Shown here: piece by piece, positions 1 to 13,628 of the stretch
Layout: every line of letters starts with the position of its first letter
Position numbering within the stretch: the first letter of the stretch is position 1
Assembly (NCBI GenBank): GCA_016758965.1
Contig: JAEPRB010000065.1
Span: forward strand, 114,610 to 178,609
Reading direction: 5' to 3'
DNA from: Circinella minor
Lineage: Eukaryota > Mucoromycota > Mucoromycetes > Mucorales > Lichtheimiaceae
Length of the DNA stretch: 64,000 bases
The notes under the pieces: model-generated
What the model was told of the DNA's origin: nothing
What the model saw: only the letters and a program-made list of their open reading frames with translations
Databases searched by the model: none
Made by a program: the position numbers and the translations under genes

Positions 1-1771
1 TTCGGTTCTAATCTAGAATAAAATTTGATATGCGCATAGGAGAACTACTCGTTAGAGAAATGTTGTAAAGAATAAAGACGTTACCTATGTCATGGACGAA
101 AAATTAAGAAAAATACGCCACTTAATTGATGTTATTATTCAATGTGATATTTTTTCTTGAGAATTAAAAGTAGTGTCGTTAAAAAATTTCAATCGTACCT
201 CCTATTAAAATATTATTGTCACCGAGCTGCTTTATGCCGTGTCACCTTTTCCATCTTTGAGATGCTGCACAAAGTACGTAGTTACATGTATTTTTTTTTT
301 TGCTGTTTTTGCTTTACTGACTAGAATCGAGCAGATTATTTGTCTGTTTAAACATGTTTGAGATAATACAAGAATGACCCTCTCTTCCGACATACCAATT
401 TAAAATTTTGTATAATTGACTTCTAAGCCTTTTGATTAATATTAGAAATGAAACTAAAGGACACAATTGGTTTGAAGAAAATTGAACCAATGGTTTATAT
501 AGTAATAGAACAAAATGATATACGTATAGATCGACATCTTTAACAAAATAACCATCATTAGAAACTGAGCCAAGACTGTCCAGTCTGAAGCAACACAGTC
601 CATTGGCATAGTTAGATTTAGCCTTCCATTTAACAACAATAATTTTTCCAATTGTTGCGTACGTAGGTATATTGTGCGACTTATTTTTCAACTAAACTGT
701 AATAGATCCAGTAGTCGTCAAATATCTTGTCTTGTAATACATAGCATACGTAACATAACTTATAGTGAGACTGAGTATATACATATATATGAAGAATGTG
801 CACAAATTCTAATAGCGAGTTACATAGCCATTGGTTGCGAAGCCATTGTAAATTATAAATGAACTTCAGCGTAAAACTATATGATAGTGATTTCCCTGCT
901 TAAAGATCTTATGATACATACTCTTATAAATAGTACGTACATGTTTTTCAACATTGATCTACTGTATCAGTATGCATACTAAGTTTGACATCTTGATAAA
1001 TAGAACTACAGAAGGAATACTATTGCAATCTATTGTTTTTATTAACAAAATTTGGGTACTCCGTATCGATTTATCCATTTATACTCGTGAGTCATATGTA
1101 TTGCGTATCGTTGAAGTTGAGCGAGCCAAACAGGTGATTGTAAACACTATTGGTTTCCCTGTTTTACATTATCATTCGAAAACAAAAAAAGGAATCATTT
1201 TATTATCAGTCACAGTAAAATTATTCTACTGCTTCCTAGTATAGATTAACCAACAAAATAAATTTGATGATATATCATGATATTTTGCAACAAAGCATTG
1301 TCTATACAACCATCGTTTAATCTCTAACAATATGGTATAAATTATAAAGCTTTCGTATTTTCATATTAATATATATTATGGCAAACTAATTTTTTTGAGA
1401 AGTAAGAAGAATTGAAGCAATAATGGTTCCCAATGGCGAAACAAGTAAACATGCTTGTTATTATATTATCATTGATGGGTAATTATTAGGAAGATTAGTT
1501 ATATATTATTTGATGTCAAAGGTAAATGAAAATAGCGTTACTTAATAATATACTATAATAAATAAACTTTCTCTATTTCACTTGACTTGTGAACCATGCA
1601 ATGATCAGTATCAGATCGCACGGACCACTTACTATTTTGAAGATAAGTATATGTGCTCTAATTCCTCCGCCAAAAAAAAAAAAAAACTGATCTCCCACCA
1701 AACTCGTTTTCATTTATCAAGTGGCGATAAATTATCATTATAAAATACAGTTATTTTTAATTTAAAATATC
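1..1771. other. Intergenic, no gene seen
   Basis: AT-rich sequence with only short, low-complexity reading frames on both strands. I saw no splice-consistent exon chain, conserved protein motif or RNA-gene signature. It may contain the 3' untranslated region of the minus-strand gene that ends at 1772 and distal sequence of an unseen gene to the left. Confidence 0.6.
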
Positions 1772-2931
1772 TTAATAATCTTGAACTCCTGTATATACTG
1801 ATTGTTGTTGTGATAATTCTGCATCTGTTGAATCTGATTCTTCATCAAAATACTGATCATGAATATCTTGTTCTTGTTGTGCAATATCGTCATAAGCCTA
1901 GATATCATGGTTGTGTATGTATATGTCAACAACAGTATAACCATATCAGCTCCATATATATATATGTAATACTCAACACATACCTCATTTTCATCTACAG
2001 TGGTATAATCAAATTTTGTCTAACCAGAAAAAAGATTGTAAATAGTCATAAAATATTGTTAAATTACAATATTTAACTTACATCTTTTCCAGACAAAAAT
2101 CGTTCTTCTAGTAATCGTATAAGTTCTAGTCGCTGTTGTTCTCGAAATGCCATCATCTTTTCAATATCTTCTTTATTTTCTTCATCTCTTTCCATATATT
2201 CAGTGTCTTCTTCGTCAGTTACCATAATATTCTTATTATTGTATGTCGATTCTCCCATTTTCAAATCTCCATCTTCATCCTCATCCTCACTATCTTCTTC
2301 CTCTTCTTCAAATTGTTCTTCATCAATCAGTTTCTGTCTTTGAACCTGTTCACGAGCATTTCTTCGATCCATATTCCCCAATAACCGTTGTACAAGATTC
2401 TCTTCTGGGTCATAAGGATGATCTTTTTCGTCTTCGGTAAGATGTTGACCAATAAATTGTTCATAAAGTACAGGATCATGCTGTTGCATAGATTCATCCG
2501 AAAAATAACTGGACCCATGTAAATGTCGTTTTAAATATTCGTATCGTCGGTTATGTATTATCTTACGTTGTGTACGTTCTTCTTGAGGTGTTGGTAAAAG
2601 TTGTTTTAAATAAATGTCAACTTCGTATTCTTCTTCTGCAATATTATAAGAGTATAGTATGACAAAATATAGTTCATATTTAGTATATATATATGTTGTG
2701 AGGAAATAAGGATCATTATCAAATCTCACCTCGAAATGGTTCAAATTCTTGTAAAATGCCGAATGGAAGGTGACGACCCCATCTACTTAAAAAGAGACCA
2801 CGATCCTGTTTTAATATTCGTTGCATTGTTTCTTGTTTCTCGTCTGTACTAGCTTCCATTTCATCGGGTTGAAGAGCTTTAAATGGAATTTCATCGACAT
2901 GTTCACGAATATATTCTGCTATAGTATCCAT
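1772..2931 (-). CDS. CCDC97-like (DUF2052) acidic coiled-coil protein
   Basis: Four minus-strand exons, 2931-2730, 2635-2082, 2019-1984 and 1897-1772, join in phase to 305 aa; all introns are GT...AG. The N-terminal half holds the conserved FLSRWGRHLP-like block and the middle holds LYEQFIGQHLTEDE, both typical of the CCDC97/DUF2052 family. A long Glu/Asp run follows. The small exon 3 encodes KFDYTTVDENE and exon 4 begins AYDDI, matching the FDYS-V-D-N...YDDLD signature near the C-terminus of animal CCDC97, and DQYFDEE corresponds to the conserved YFDEE. Animal CCDC97 is associated with the SF3B/spliceosome; here that role is inference. The start is the first ATG of a frame that begins MDTIAEY; an upstream in-frame Met at 3066 exists, but the sequence between has a T/A-rich non-coding look. 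It shares a 142-bp promoter with the divergent gene at 3074. Confidence 0.82.
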
Positions 2932-3073
2932 TTTCTCTCTGAAAAAAAAAGGCAAGAGAAAAAAAAACTCAGTGTAAAAGTTTATTTTTATGCATACCAT
3001 ATTTAATTGACAACCCAACCCACTATTACTGCTACTATTACTATTTACCTTACTTTTTCCTGTCATAAATTTG
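2932..3073. promoter_or_regulatory. Bidirectional promoter, 142 bp
   Basis: The start codons of the minus-strand CCDC97-like gene (2931) and the plus-strand large gene (3074) face away from each other with only 142 bp between. The spacer contains A-runs and CT-rich stretches and no ORF. Shared regulation is inference. Confidence 0.5.
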
Positions 3074-6000
3074 ATGCAACATCACTTTCAGGTAAATAAT
3101 GAACTATAATACTCGATGAAATGAAGAATGTAAGTATATAAATCTTATATTATAGACCGATATTTCTGGTGTCTTAGAATATGCAACGGTAACTTCACCA
3201 AGGTAAATAAATTATGATTTAGATCTAGTTTTTAATTTTGTTTAGATCGCTGATTTTTTTTTTTCTTTTCAATTAGTTGCGATTTTGTTCATGTATTGCA
3301 AGGATCTTTACTAGAGACATTGAATTATTTCAAGCGATCACCCGATGCCCTGGACGCTTTGCACATAGTATTGTTCCGAGCATGGCATAATAAAGAAGGT
3401 AAATAATAACTATATAAACGCAAAAGTTATATGACTTAAAGAAAACAGGGAGCTTATTTATATAAATATCTGGTAGAATATATGAGTAATTTTTCAATAT
3501 CACGCTATCAACGAGGTATTCGAACGAATGAATATATACGATTAATGGATTTAAATAACCTATTCGAACGTACCATGAGTCATCTATATGAAATGCCAAT
3601 TGAGGTAAAGTTAGCGATATAATGATTTAGTATTACCATTATATCCAAGTCTACACGTGATTGTAATAATAAATAATAACAATAATATTTCACGATTGCT
3701 ATAGGAAGCTATCGATGCACTTCAGCAACTGATACTTGCCGATCCATCTCCTCGTTATCTCACTTATTATTTCCGCATTAGCAATACTATATCAGATAAT
3801 CAACAATATTCTCGAGCTATTGATTTCATTACTCAACAAAAACTCAACACCATCAATGAAAATGATTTTATTAATATATCAGCCTTAATTCATGAACAGC
3901 AACAGCTACAGGAAAATACAACCTTACCACGATCAGTGAAATTGACTCGACTGATGGCTTGGCTTCAATCTAATACTTGTGTTACTTTCACTGAAAAATC
4001 ACCGATTGAAAGTAATGATTTACCCAAGAAGCGACGGATTATTATTAAAACTTTGGATGATATTAGGTAGATAAAGCTATTGGGGATCGATGGGGTTCGT
4101 GAAAATGATGAGGGAATATTTTGATTTTTTTTTCTCTTTTACTCAAAACAAAGCAAAAAAAAATTAGAAGAGAAACATCAGATCTTAGGACGCAATGGAA
4201 TAATAATAACAATAATAACAAATATTCAAATGCACACGAAAAAGCATTTATAATCATTTGTCAACATTTACAACGCCATACACAACCAAAAAGATCTCTT
4301 GAATACAAAGAAGTTCAATCACAACAACAGGAAAATGAAAATGAAAAATCTGTTTTTGATTATGATAATAGTGATAATTGTACCGAATTCTTGAACAATA
4401 CCTTTGACCGTATGATTCGAGAACTTTCACTGGATAAAAATAATTCGTTAACTTCTTGGAAATTGTGGTGTTTACAAGTATTATTGGAAAGAAGTTCTGG
4501 ATTCAAATCTGTGATGATAGCCATGGTTCAGTTTTCCGATTTGTGGATCAAGTGGGTCCTCCTCTTTCGTTTTTTTTTTTGATAGATAATTTTAATGCTT
4601 ATTATTACTTGATTTATAGAAACTAACTCAATCTAAAATGATAATAATAATATTAAAAAGGGACTGGTTACAACCTTATGCTAAAGATACATTTGTATCT
4701 CTTATTATCAAGGAAAATCTTCTTACTCAGTACTATCATCATTTTTACAAGGTTTTTTATTGTATACCAACAGAAGAAAAAGAAGGGAAAACAGTAAGTG
4801 GGAAATGGATTAATAGCATGAAAAAAATAAGGGTATAGTCTTCCGCAAGAGAATTTATGTGAATTTCATATATAGGTAGCAGATCTATGTTTCTTTTTCT
4901 TTCATTTACTGATAAATATCACTGATAAAAAAAAATCTTTGGTATTCCGAGACTATGTCTATCAACACATGTAATTAAATATCTTTTTTTTAATTGTTTG
5001 ATTGTTAAAACGAAAGAAATGTTCTTAACGATTTTTTGAAATTACTTAGATCCACTCAATATTCGATCGATTATAATTTATTCGATATCGATAATCCACC
5101 TATTAATATGGATGCGGAATTGACCAAGGCATTTAATCAATGTAATAGTGAAACGGTTGTGTGGGATTCTACTATGCAAAGACTGACAGCTGTAAGTCGC
5201 CACTTTCTATAAATTTCTATACATGTTTGAATAGTAACTTGTTTACTTATTTAACTTTTTTGAAAAAACAGCTGACAACAATTCATCCAAAAGCGGTTGT
5301 CATGGAAATGGTTGCACAATGTTGTCTAAATAAGGATCGTCATTCCACCACAATTCCTGTGTTACGTTCCTTGGGTAAATTATGCCGTACTAGGATTAAA
5401 CAAATTGGGAAATCAACTACCACTACTCTTCTTGTCCACTGTTTGAAATTACTTTTGGATGAATGGAGTATAGATATGATTCGAGATAATCTTATCAATA
5501 TAACGACATTTATTAAGGTTTGTAGTGAAGGATTGGTAAGTCATTTAATATTTTATTTTTGGGTTTCGATTCGCATATGATAACTCTTTTTTATTCCTTC
5601 CATTTATCGTTTGTAACTAGAATATGTACGATGAATATCCACCATTATTAGTTCCTCAACGACATGTAAAGGAGAATATGGGTGTGTTGATTGATCTTGA
5701 ACGTTTCATACCGGAAGAAATTATACCATGGTTAACTCTTAAAGAACCACAGCACCAAAAACATGATATCTTTCGAAAGCTTGGATTGACAATATTGGAT
5801 ATGCTTTGTGATAGTGAATCAATTAAATGGAATGACTGGAGCTCAGCACTCAACAATGAAAAGGACGATATGAAACCTATTGGATGTCTCGATTCAATTC
5901 TTTTGGCTCGTACGATTTCACGAATTCTCGATATGCGTAGTAACAACAGTCTTAGTATCGATGATCTGGAAGCAGCACTTTCATTTCAAAAAAAGTTAGC

Positions 6001-7516
6001 AGTTGTGATGAATGTAATTTATACTAAACAGCCGTCTGCAGAACTAATTACCTTTTTCGACGAACTTCAAACCAAATATGGTAAACAAAAATATTTTTTT
6101 TTAATTACCAAGGAGAACAAAAAAGTAAAATATATTATGGACATATTGATTTTGAGTTATGCTATATACATTTTTAGATTGGCGAACGTGTATGACTTGG
6201 AATGATTGTCAATACTCGATCTCATTTAATCAAGATCAAAGAAGGCTATCCAAGATCAATATACCTGCTCAACTTGAGTCTATTGTAAACGATCTGGGTG
6301 GTACCTGCCACTCTTATCAACCGCCAAATGTGCAGCAGAACGATGGTGATGGCTGGTCAATGCTTTTTGAAGGATGTAAACTTTCGTCTTGTTTTATTAC
6401 ACAACTATTTGCAGCAAAAGACTATTGGACATATCATCTAATGCTTTTGTGGAATCACCCAAATGATGATACATTTGTTTCTCAACATTTAAAAGAAGCA
6501 TTATACCCTTCCTTGGCATCAAGTACCACATATGAATATGAACAACTACTGGTTCGATTTTTAGGCGAACTTTATGATTCTTTTGATACAGCTGGAAAAT
6601 CAATACGAGAATATAATAATTATACCAATCAAGGTATAAAAGCACTTGTTGAGCTACTCAATGATTCAGGTAAAATATAACATAGACAGAGAGCAGCATA
6701 ATATTTTTAGAATATGATGATTAACGTGGTACTATCATTCTCGTCATTATCTTATCAGATGCCAAGATATTTTGGTTTGTACTCTATATGTGCAAGCTCT
6801 TAAAGGACGAAATATTATCAACGCGTTCCGAAGACAGTTTATCCTATTCGTTAGGTATTATTAAAGCTTTTAATGCTTGTCATACTTGGTCCAAACCTTT
6901 CCATATACCACAAGGAACGTTAGCGTCATTACGCATGTTTCGAGAAGCTTTATTTGACGATGATATGACCCAACAAAACATAGCCAAACTATGGGATTCA
7001 TCAGGTCAAGAAACGGATGATATTACTAATGCAATGGTCATTGATGTACATTATCCCTTTATGGATATTAGCAGCCGATCTAGACAAGCATTATCCATTC
7101 TCGCCTTTTGTTACTTATGTGACGTATTTTATTATCATCATCAACAGCAGCAACAGCGTCATGAAAATAATGTCGATATATGTGAACTATTACGTGTTCC
7201 AATACTTCAAATTGTTGAAGGTCTTCAAGCAAGTGAACGAAGAAATCGATTCAGTGGATTGGCAAGCAGTCAAGTTCAATCAAGGCTGGATAAGTGGAAA
7301 AAGACAAATAATAAACCTAAACGTCGGGGGCTTCTACGAGATGTGATTGAACCTTATGATAAAGAAGTTGTTTTATTTTACATAGCTTTGTTAAATGAGG
7401 ACCCTGGATTACAGAATATTTTATTACAATCTTTACAACTTAATGAAGAAGAAGGAGACCAAGTTTCAACAAAGAAAAATGTGCATAAAAAACATCATCA
7501 TATTTATTGTATATAG
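3074..7516 (+). CDS. Large multi-exon protein, family not recognised
   Basis: I do not recognise this protein. Exons supported by GT...AG sites and matching phases: 3074-3091, 3156-3202, 3277-3398, 3453-3604, 3705-4066, 4168-4551, 4661-4761, 4839-4875, 5050-5191, 5272-5535, 5621-6080, 6178-6669 and 6759-7516, giving about 1,112 aa. The part between 4750 and 5050 is the weakest: the donor at 4762 and the 37-bp exon were chosen because they keep the frame open. The predicted protein is rich in Leu/Ile helices with no signal peptide, membrane segment, zinc site or nucleotide-binding motif, so an alpha-helical scaffold is the best description. A Mediator-tail subunit of the Med5/Med24 type would fit size and style but I see no diagnostic motif; that is a guess. 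Asn, His and Gln runs (near 4200 and 7140) are low-complexity insertions. A short Lys/His tail ends the protein. Confidence 0.7.
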
Positions 7517-7849
7517 ATTTTATAGTACTACTAAACACTTGTAATTTTTCACTATAAGAAAATAATATGTACTTCATAAAAAATCATTAAAAATGTTTTC
7601 AACGAAATCCAGAGTAGAAGTACTGATATCACTGTAGTAACAGGAAAGAATAAGATAACTAAGATTGCGTTACTTATGAGATGATTGTTCAAAATAATTT
7701 TATTATTTCTATAATAAACTAGCTGTATACCGGACTTTGTATAGTGGTCGGCTGCATTCCATTATGGTGAACAAATCGAGCGCAAGCAAGGCATTTGGGT
7801 TCCGCTGTACTAGGTCTTTGGCTCCCCCTCTTTTCCCTAACCAGCAATC
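7517..7849 (+). promoter_or_regulatory. RPS16 promoter and leader
   Basis: 333 bp between the upstream stop and the RPS16 ATG. The last 60 bp are pyrimidine-rich (CTCCCCCTCTTTTCCCTAAC), typical of leaders of ribosomal-protein mRNAs. Exact transcription start not determinable. Confidence 0.45.
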
Positions 7850-8748
7850 ATGGAAGCTGTCCAGACTTTTGGTCGCAAGGTGCGTAACATACGAAACGAT
7901 TAACGGATGGATAGATAGATAGATACATGGATGGATGAACGTGAAAAAAGGATGGATTGATAAAAACGGTCGATTGGAAAAAGAAAAAAAGGGGATAGAA
8001 AAAAAAATATATTCGATTGTCGAAATTCAAATAATGCAGCAAAATAAAATGGGGAACTTTTTAGAAGAGACTTCACATTATATTTTTATATAATAGAAAA
8101 TCGAAAACCATTAACATAATTTGTATTCATGATAATAATTAAATAGAAAACTGCCACCGCTGTTGCTCACTGCAAGCGTGGACGTGGTCTTATCCGCGTC
8201 AACGGCTCTCCCCTTGAACTCTTGGAACCCGCCATTTTGAAGTTCAAGGTCTACGAAGTTATCCTTCTCCTCGGTGAAGAGCGTTTCGCTAACGTTGACA
8301 TCCGCATCCGTATCCAGGGTGGTGGTAAGAATTTAAATTGCTTTTTATTTAAATTAAAGAATTCAAATTTGTTTTATTTAAAAATTAGATCAATACTAAA
8401 AAAATTAATTTCATTATTTATTATTATAATAATTTAGGTGTTGTTTCCCAAGTCTACGCTATCCGTCAAGCTCTTGCCAAGGCTATCGTCGCTTTCTACC
8501 AAAAGTACGTCGATGAAGCTTCCAAGAAGGAAATCAAGGAAATCCTTGTCCAATACGATCGTACCCTTCTTGTCGCCGATCCCCGTCGTTGCGAACCCAA
8601 GAAGGTAAAATATTTTTTTTTTTTTTTTACTTTTTATTATTTATTTTTTTTACTGAAACAGAATCTAACTTAATGTTTATTATTATTATTTTTATGATAG
8701 TTCGGTGGTCCAGGTGCCCGTGCACGTTTCCAAAAGTCTTACCGTTAA
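7850..8748 (+). CDS. RPS16: 40S ribosomal protein S16 (uS9)
   Basis: Exons 7850-7879, 8147-8324, 8438-8604 and 8701-8748 join in phase to 140 aa, close to the usual 141-146 aa of eukaryotic uS9. The N-terminus [19 protein letters not shown], the central [20 protein letters not shown] segment (spanning an intron) and the C-terminal tail ending [11 protein letters not shown] are hallmarks of the family; the last Arg-Tyr-Arg residues reach the P-site tRNA in the 40S subunit. Codon choice is strongly biased to AAG, CTT, GTC, CGT and C-ending codons, as in the EF-1alpha gene and unlike the neighbouring genes, consistent with high expression. Intron 1 holds a GGAT/GATA tetranucleotide stretch (about 7904-7938). 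Confidence 0.97.
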
Positions 8749-11700
8749 AACGGTGGATTATTGTTTTTGTACTCTTATTTTCGAATATTATTACGATAAA
8801 AAGGAGTGTTTTACGCATACTAGATTTATTTACTTTTTGGATTTTTTTCAATATGCTTGATAATGATGATGATGGCATCTGGGTTGTTTAGTTATGTGGT
8901 TGGACAATGGTAAAAAAAAATGTGGAATTAGTATTTTGATGGAGGGATTCTTATGAGGGGATGATTCTTTTAATGTATATTGAATAACTTGTGCTATCTT
9001 TGGAAAATCATGTTTTTTTGGGAGGGAAAAAGAAAGGACTCATTAAATCAATAATGACGATTTTGATAATATTTGATAGATATTCCTAACGAAACAAATC
9101 GTTGGACGCTAAGATTGTTGTCGTATTAACATTATATGTATACAGTTCATATCTTAAAATACAAACGCTAAGTTGTTTTTTTAGTTGGAACATTAGAAAG
9201 ATGGTCAGTAACGTTTTTGTCCATATTATGAAAGAGCATATGCAAACTGCATATAATAAATTTATTAGTTAAAGACGTATACCAGCGGTGAGAGGTATGT
9301 CATAAAAGTTGACTACATAAAACAGGGTTTTTTTTCTTGCTGAAATATGAAGATTCTCGTGTATTATACTTTTCAGTAGCATGATTGTAATTGAAAGACG
9401 CGGGAAAATACCTATTTTAAAACAAGATTGTGTAAAAACAAGCCAATATTCTTCAAGAATGAAACACGTTAAAAGGATCTGTAATTAATTTGATTCTGTT
9501 TGTTATCATTTAAAAGAGCATAGCTCATGACGAAATACTGAATATTTTTCAAAGGAAATTATCCGCAATCGCAGGTAAGTTTAGTTAGTAGTTTAAAAAT
9601 CTGTATCTTCACTACCTAATAATTAGGAAAACAAAATAAAATAAACATCAATTTCAGTTACTATACATATTATCTGTTGTAATTAATCTTTCAGATAATA
9701 CGTAGTGATGAGACACTGACTGTAAACTAGCTGTAAGTCTTCCTGCATGCTCTAACATTGATATAAGTGTTTCTAATTTTATTTTTCATTACGATGCGTG
9801 TTGATTCAAACGAAGTCTTAACAGATATTACTAATTCACTTTGAAACATAATACGCGGATAGTAAATTACTTGGTCTTACATAAACAATAGTTACTAATG
9901 ATTATTTACCGCATAAATTATTTCAAGCTTCCTGTTTAGCATTAAATTATAGTTCTTAACAAAAGCGAGGGGTGTTTAACACGATATTATCATTAAATTA
10001 ATATTAATCTCCTTCCATTATTAATTGAAAGTGAAAAATGTGCCGATCAAAGAAATAGTTTAAGTACTTGGGCCATAATATTTTATATTGATGTGCTACG
10101 TACGTAAATACCCACAAAGGTGAGTTGCATACGTGGCTTACTCGTGTTCTTTGATATTATGACACTGGACTTTATCATTTTCATATGCTGTTATCTTTAT
10201 GGCCGACGCTGGATGAGAGGGTGATGAACAAATTATTAGAAAGAGACCTTCCAATTGATTTGACAGAGCCCTAACATCCATAATTAAGTCTCTGTTTTTA
10301 TGTTTTTAAATATTTTTTTATAATGGTTTAATAATGTAGAATAATAGAGCTGTTCGTTTACAGTAGCATAATAATAACCCTACCAGTTGCTAGGTACAAT
10401 TGATAAAATAAGTAATATATCGTATAGGGGGGAATGTCTCTTGGGATTGTGGCTTTATGTGACAATCTATGATGACAATAGTTGTGTCCGTTACAAAAAT
10501 AAATAAAAAGATTATTTCTTAATTTTCCCCTTTTTTTCTCGTAGGTTCTGCATCCTTTATGCAGCTCATCAAAACCCTTACATAATTTGAATTCATAGCA
10601 TTTTGCAGCAGGGCAACGGCAACCTTCTGCAGATTACTGAAGATGGTTATGAAACAAATAAAACTCATAATTGTTTCAGCTTGTTCATGACTCGCCATTC
10701 TTGTTACGTAAATTATATTAGAATGCAAAAATATTTATCTACGAACGATCCATTTTATTCTAGACACTGAATACGTATGTAAAAAGCAAAGTGCTAGCTT
10801 GCTTGTGAAAGGAGATCAATGTCTTTTAAAAAATTAGACTGTTGATTACGTATATAAACAGTATTCCTATTTTATTCGGAAATGTAAGGGGGTTTGTTAC
10901 GTAGTCATGCATAACATTATGTGGTATATTGCTTATAGTTTATGTATCTATGTAAATTTTGTCTAAATACAGTAATACTACTATTTTTTTGGCTGAACAG
11001 AGATTGCATAACAAAGATGACCATGAAATCGTAAACCATTATAATCAACTATTTTATTTTATTTATTTTTCACGATGGTTGCTACTGCCGCTAAGAATAA
11101 CAAAAGAATAGTAGATGATACCAACCACTTAGTATTTTATTATGTCTTTGATTATATAGTAATAAAATACAAGTGATAACTGAATATATTCTAATTATCA
11201 ATCAATCAAAAAAGCTATATAATTATCAATACAAGATGGGATGCATATAACTGAAGTGGAGTTGTGAAACAAGCAGTTACTATTATTAATATTCAAAGAA
11301 AACAAAAAAAAAGAGAGGTATTTATTGACTTGTGCATTTATAATACGTAGTATATTATTTGTTTCTTAACACCGATGTTTGTCAACTTCTATTTCAATAC
11401 GTACGCATTGTACATAATAATATACGTATAACAGTTTGATTGATATGAAATAGAGCTTTTCAGTAATACACCATCAACATACATATTAGATCTCATTATG
11501 TTTTACAAAAAATTGTTGTTGAATGAGGTGTGAAAATTAACGGATATGAAATTAAACAAAATCTTCTGTATAGAGTTTTAATAAGAGGGAGAGTGTTATA
11601 GAACCTTGAAATGATGATCAGAAAATAGGAAATCGGTTCGCTTAAAATTAATATATGTCTAAATGATAATACAATGGTATCCGTATGTATGATATATTAA

Positions 11701-11854
11701 TGTAATTTCTATTGAATACATAATATAGTTTCGCTCAGACAGAACAAGTAATAGTTATGGATAGCTTTTTAGTTTTTATTCGGGAAGGCGGAGACGAATC
11801 AAGTATATTATGATAATAATTGAAGTCAATGGTGACTAGAATATACATGTCAAA
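8749..11854. other. 3.1-kb intergenic region, no gene seen
   Basis: Begins with the RPS16 3' region, which is T-rich, and ends at the 3' side of the ornithine decarboxylase gene. Several short frames exist, the longest a 69-aa minus-strand frame at 10519-10728, none with a recognisable motif or credible splice chain. Many TACGTA palindromes occur here. No tRNA-like B-box was noticed. Confidence 0.55.
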
Positions 11855-13628
11855 TTACAAGTCATTGTTTACATAAACCACCTTTGGTACTTCAAACCCG
11901 TTGAAGGTAGAAGCGACGGCTCTGGTGTAGGCACCAACGTTTGTAATATATATCCAGTCACCAGCATTCAATACTGGGAGTTGTGCTTCTTTGGACACAC
12001 AATCTAATGAAGTACATGCTTGACCCCAAATTGTTGATGTGTATTTTTCTTCTCTGCTGAATTCATGACCGTAAGAGAATATCCCGTCTTTTCTTAATAC
12101 TATTATTACAAACAATGACTATCTTTATTAATATTATAGAAGACTCTCATTGTATGGTTAAAATGCACATGTTCGAATTTTTATAAAAAAAAAACTATCT
12201 ATAATATCAAGTTTAAAACTATTATCATACCTTTTAAATTTAGTCTTTGTGGATTATGACATAACATATTAAAAGATCCAAAGAAGCCATCATTAATATA
12301 ATCTAAAAGCAATGTACGTACTATAAGTTAATATTGAAAAAAAAAACACGAAAAAGATAACAGCAAAAAAAAAAATCAAGCATACACATGTATTTGCTAC
12401 TCTGTTTTCCACTTTTAACATCTTTTCCCATCTCGTCGGCCCCGGGAGTTACAGTTTGTCGTCCAATGACACTGACACATAGAACAAAAGCTGATCCAAC
12501 AAAGAAACGACCAGGCTCTCCGATAACTCTAATATTGGATGGAAACATTTCATCTACAGCAGGACCCAAAACAGCAGCAGCCTTTTCAAATGTTGCACCA
12601 CCTTCTGTAATACCAGATTCATTGAAACCTCCTCCAATATTTAGAATATTCATTTCAATATCCATACTTTTTGCCAGATCAAATACGCGACGCGCACGAC
12701 AGACCGCATCATAGTATGCCTCTGCATTTGTACACCCACTTCCTACATGGAAACTACATATTCCAGCCCCCCAACCATCAAGAAAGAAAAGAACGCAAAT
12801 AATATTGAGAGTTATATATAATTTCTGTTTCTAACTAATATATAATACGTACCATGCCCCAACAACATTTAGTTTCAATTCCTTGGAGACAGATAACAAG
12901 TGTTCAATATCATCTTCCATGGCACCAAATTTGATACCCTGTGGAATCGCGCAATATTTGTCATCAACCAAAACGCGTAGCAAAAGCTTGGCATCTGGGT
13001 GAAGTTTTTTGATCTTATAGAGCTCGGTTTCACTATCAATTGACATCAATGATACGTTATTTTGAGCTGCATATTGTATAGATGAAGGATTTTTATGTGG
13101 GTGACTATAAACAATTTGATCTTCACTGAGCCCCATTTCTAACACTTGTTGTATTTCAGATTGGCTAGCGCAATCAAACCCTACTCCCAGTGATGCGAGG
13201 AACTTCGCAACAATTGGGTCTGGATTACATTTGATAGCTAATGAAGTAAAGTAAAAAAAAAAAAATCGTTTATAGCATAATAAACTTCTGTTGGTCTATT
13301 TTATTTTACCAAATTATTATAAACCCATCATTTCTTTTCTTTTTTTTTACCATAAAATGGTTCAATTCTAGGTAAAAGTGTTTTCCATTTCAAATGCTGG
13401 CGGCGCAACTCTTCAAGATCCCCAATGTAAAAAGGTTTGTCCCATTCAACATCAGATCCCGGCAAAGGTGATTCTTTAAGTTGTTTGTTAAATGCTTTCT
13501 CAATACCAGCTAAATTCATTGTCCTTTCTTCTGCTGTCAAAATAATATATTTGTAATGAATAAAGACAGATTTATATAATTTGAGCCAGAAGAGAAAACA
13601 TAAGCCTAGAATGTGTGTTACCATACAT
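11855..13628 (-). CDS. Ornithine decarboxylase family protein with altered Cys loop
   Basis: Exons 13628-13622, 13533-13351, 13237-12853, 12753-12386, 12302-12231 and 12099-11855 join in phase to 419 aa. The fold-III PLP-dependent decarboxylase signatures are present: the PLP lysine in YAIKCNPDP (K66), FHVGSGC with the ring-stacking His (H194), GGGF and GEPGRF for phosphate binding, and the substrate-binding Asp in YYINDGFFGSFN (D319). Eukaryotic ODC converts ornithine to putrescine, the first step of polyamine synthesis, as a cytosolic dimer with active sites at the interface. The loop that normally reads Cys-Asp-Gly-x-Asp here reads ACTSLD (C367-T368-S369), so the residue equivalent to Asp361 of trypanosome ODC is Thr. 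Either substrate preference has shifted or the enzyme is a paralogue. The 7-bp first coding exon is tentative; otherwise translation could start at Met-8 (13520). Confidence 0.88.

Noticed and set aside
3130..3155. Alternative start MKN at 3121 with a 26-bp intron for the large gene
   Set aside because: The intron would be too short; the 64-bp intron from 3092 was preferred.
10519..10728. 69-aa minus-strand frame in the long intergenic region
   Set aside because: No motif, promoter or splice context; length expected by chance.
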